Source: Dokdonella_A sp038237055
Lineage (GTDB): Bacteria > Pseudomonadota > Gammaproteobacteria > Xanthomonadales > Rhodanobacteraceae
NCBI GenBank assembly: GCA_038237055.1
Contig: JBBRZD010000190.1
Span: forward strand, 1-6,691
Reading direction: 5' to 3'
Length of the DNA stretch: 6,691 nucleotides
Shown here: one piece after another, positions 6,395 to 6,691 of the stretch
How positions within the stretch are numbered: the first letter of the stretch is position 1
Layout: the number at the start of each line of letters is the position of its first letter
Notes under the pieces: generated by a model
Told to the model about the DNA's origin: nothing
Seen by the model: only the letters and a program-made list of their open reading frames with translations
The model's database searches: none
Made by a program: the position numbers and the translations under genes

Positions 6395-6691
6395 ATGCCA
6401 GTGTCAGCCAACTTTCCACCTCAAAATCCGGTTGCCGACGGGCGTTCGACTTCCCAATGCCCCGACGCACGTTGTTCCCGGGCAGGTTGGTTGCTTCTCC
6501 TTGTCGGCTGTACGTTCGCAACAATGGGCGCGGCGCAGGATTTTGGCGGTTCGCTCGGCCTGGCTAGCGACAACCTCTATCGCGGCCTGAGTCTGAGCTC
6601 CGACCAACCATCATGGCTCGCAGATCTCCATTACACAGTGAATCCTGATTGGGTTATTGGAATCGGCGCAACTGCGGAGCGATATGGCCAC
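6395..6691 (+). CDS. TorF/Gcw_chp-family outer-membrane protein (3' end cut by window)
   Basis: The 99 visible residues run in frame to the right edge. Residues 1-30 are a polar leader. Residues 31-47 are the hydrophobic part of a signal peptide (GWLLLLVGCTFATMGAA), with probable cleavage before QDFGG. The mature start holds the family hallmark LASDNLYRGLSLSSDQPSW (56-74), matching the conserved 'SDYxfRGxSxSxxxPA' pattern of the Gcw_chp (TIGR02001) family, now usually named TorF family putative porin. It then continues as beta-strands (WLADLHY, DWVIGIGATAERYGH). The family has about 200-250 residues and its function is not firmly established; it is thought to be a small outer-membrane barrel. 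It is divergent from the sigma operon and shares its intergenic region, so it may belong to the same regulon. Family assignment rests on one strong motif in a partial protein. Confidence 0.8.
   Translation, partial: MPVSANFPPQNPVADGRSTSQCPDARCSRAGWLLLLVGCTFATMGAAQDFGGSLGLASDNLYRGLSLSSDQPSWLADLHYTVNPDWVIGIGATAERYGH

Noticed and set aside
6153..6590. Plus-strand open frame of 145 codons across the sigma start and the intergenic region
   Set aside because: It overlaps both the sigma N-terminus and the TorF-like gene out of frame and shows no domain or signal pattern.
1..6691. CRISPR arrays, tRNA or rRNA genes, insertion sequences, attachment sites
   Set aside because: No regularly spaced repeats, cloverleaf-like segments, transposase motifs or terminal inverted repeats were noticed; the window is almost fully used by the six genes.

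Overview
The window looks like chromosome of a high-GC (roughly 60% by eye) Gram-negative proteobacterium. Two outer-membrane-type proteins, a periplasmic multihaem cytochrome and an ECF sigma/zinc-finger anti-sigma pair support this. A gammaproteobacterium of the Steroidobacter/Xanthomonas-like part of the tree is my best guess, from style rather than from any search.

Layout. Almost everything lies on the minus strand as one compact, apparently co-transcribed block read from right to left. The order is an ECF RNA polymerase sigma factor (6260 to 5613), a membrane-anchored zinc-finger anti-sigma factor (5608 to 4880), an exported subtilisin-like S8 serine protease (4875 to 3589), a DmsE/MtrA-type periplasmic decahaem c-type cytochrome with ten CXXCH motifs (3548 to 2442), and an MtrB/PioB-type outer-membrane beta-barrel (2423 to beyond the left edge). 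Gaps are 4, 4, 40 and 18 bases, with no terminator-like structure seen between genes. To the right, a 134-base divergent intergenic region separates the sigma gene from a plus-strand gene (6395 to beyond the right edge) that begins a TorF/Gcw_chp-type outer-membrane protein.

How the parts may work together. In known MtrAB/PioAB systems the decahaem cytochrome sits inside the barrel and carries electrons across the outer membrane. Here that conduit is preceded, in the same direction, by a complete regulatory cassette: sigma factor, anti-sigma factor and an exported protease. The reading I favour, which is inference, is an envelope- or redox-responsive switch controlling an extracellular electron-transfer conduit. 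The anti-sigma periplasmic domain and the protease N-terminal domain also share a similar inhibitor-like pattern, which might link protease and anti-sigma physically. No outer-surface MtrC-like cytochrome or terminal reductase is visible. Both end genes are cut by the window, so neighbours outside it may supply the missing parts.

The long plus-strand open frames opposite these genes look like high-GC shadows and are not annotated.
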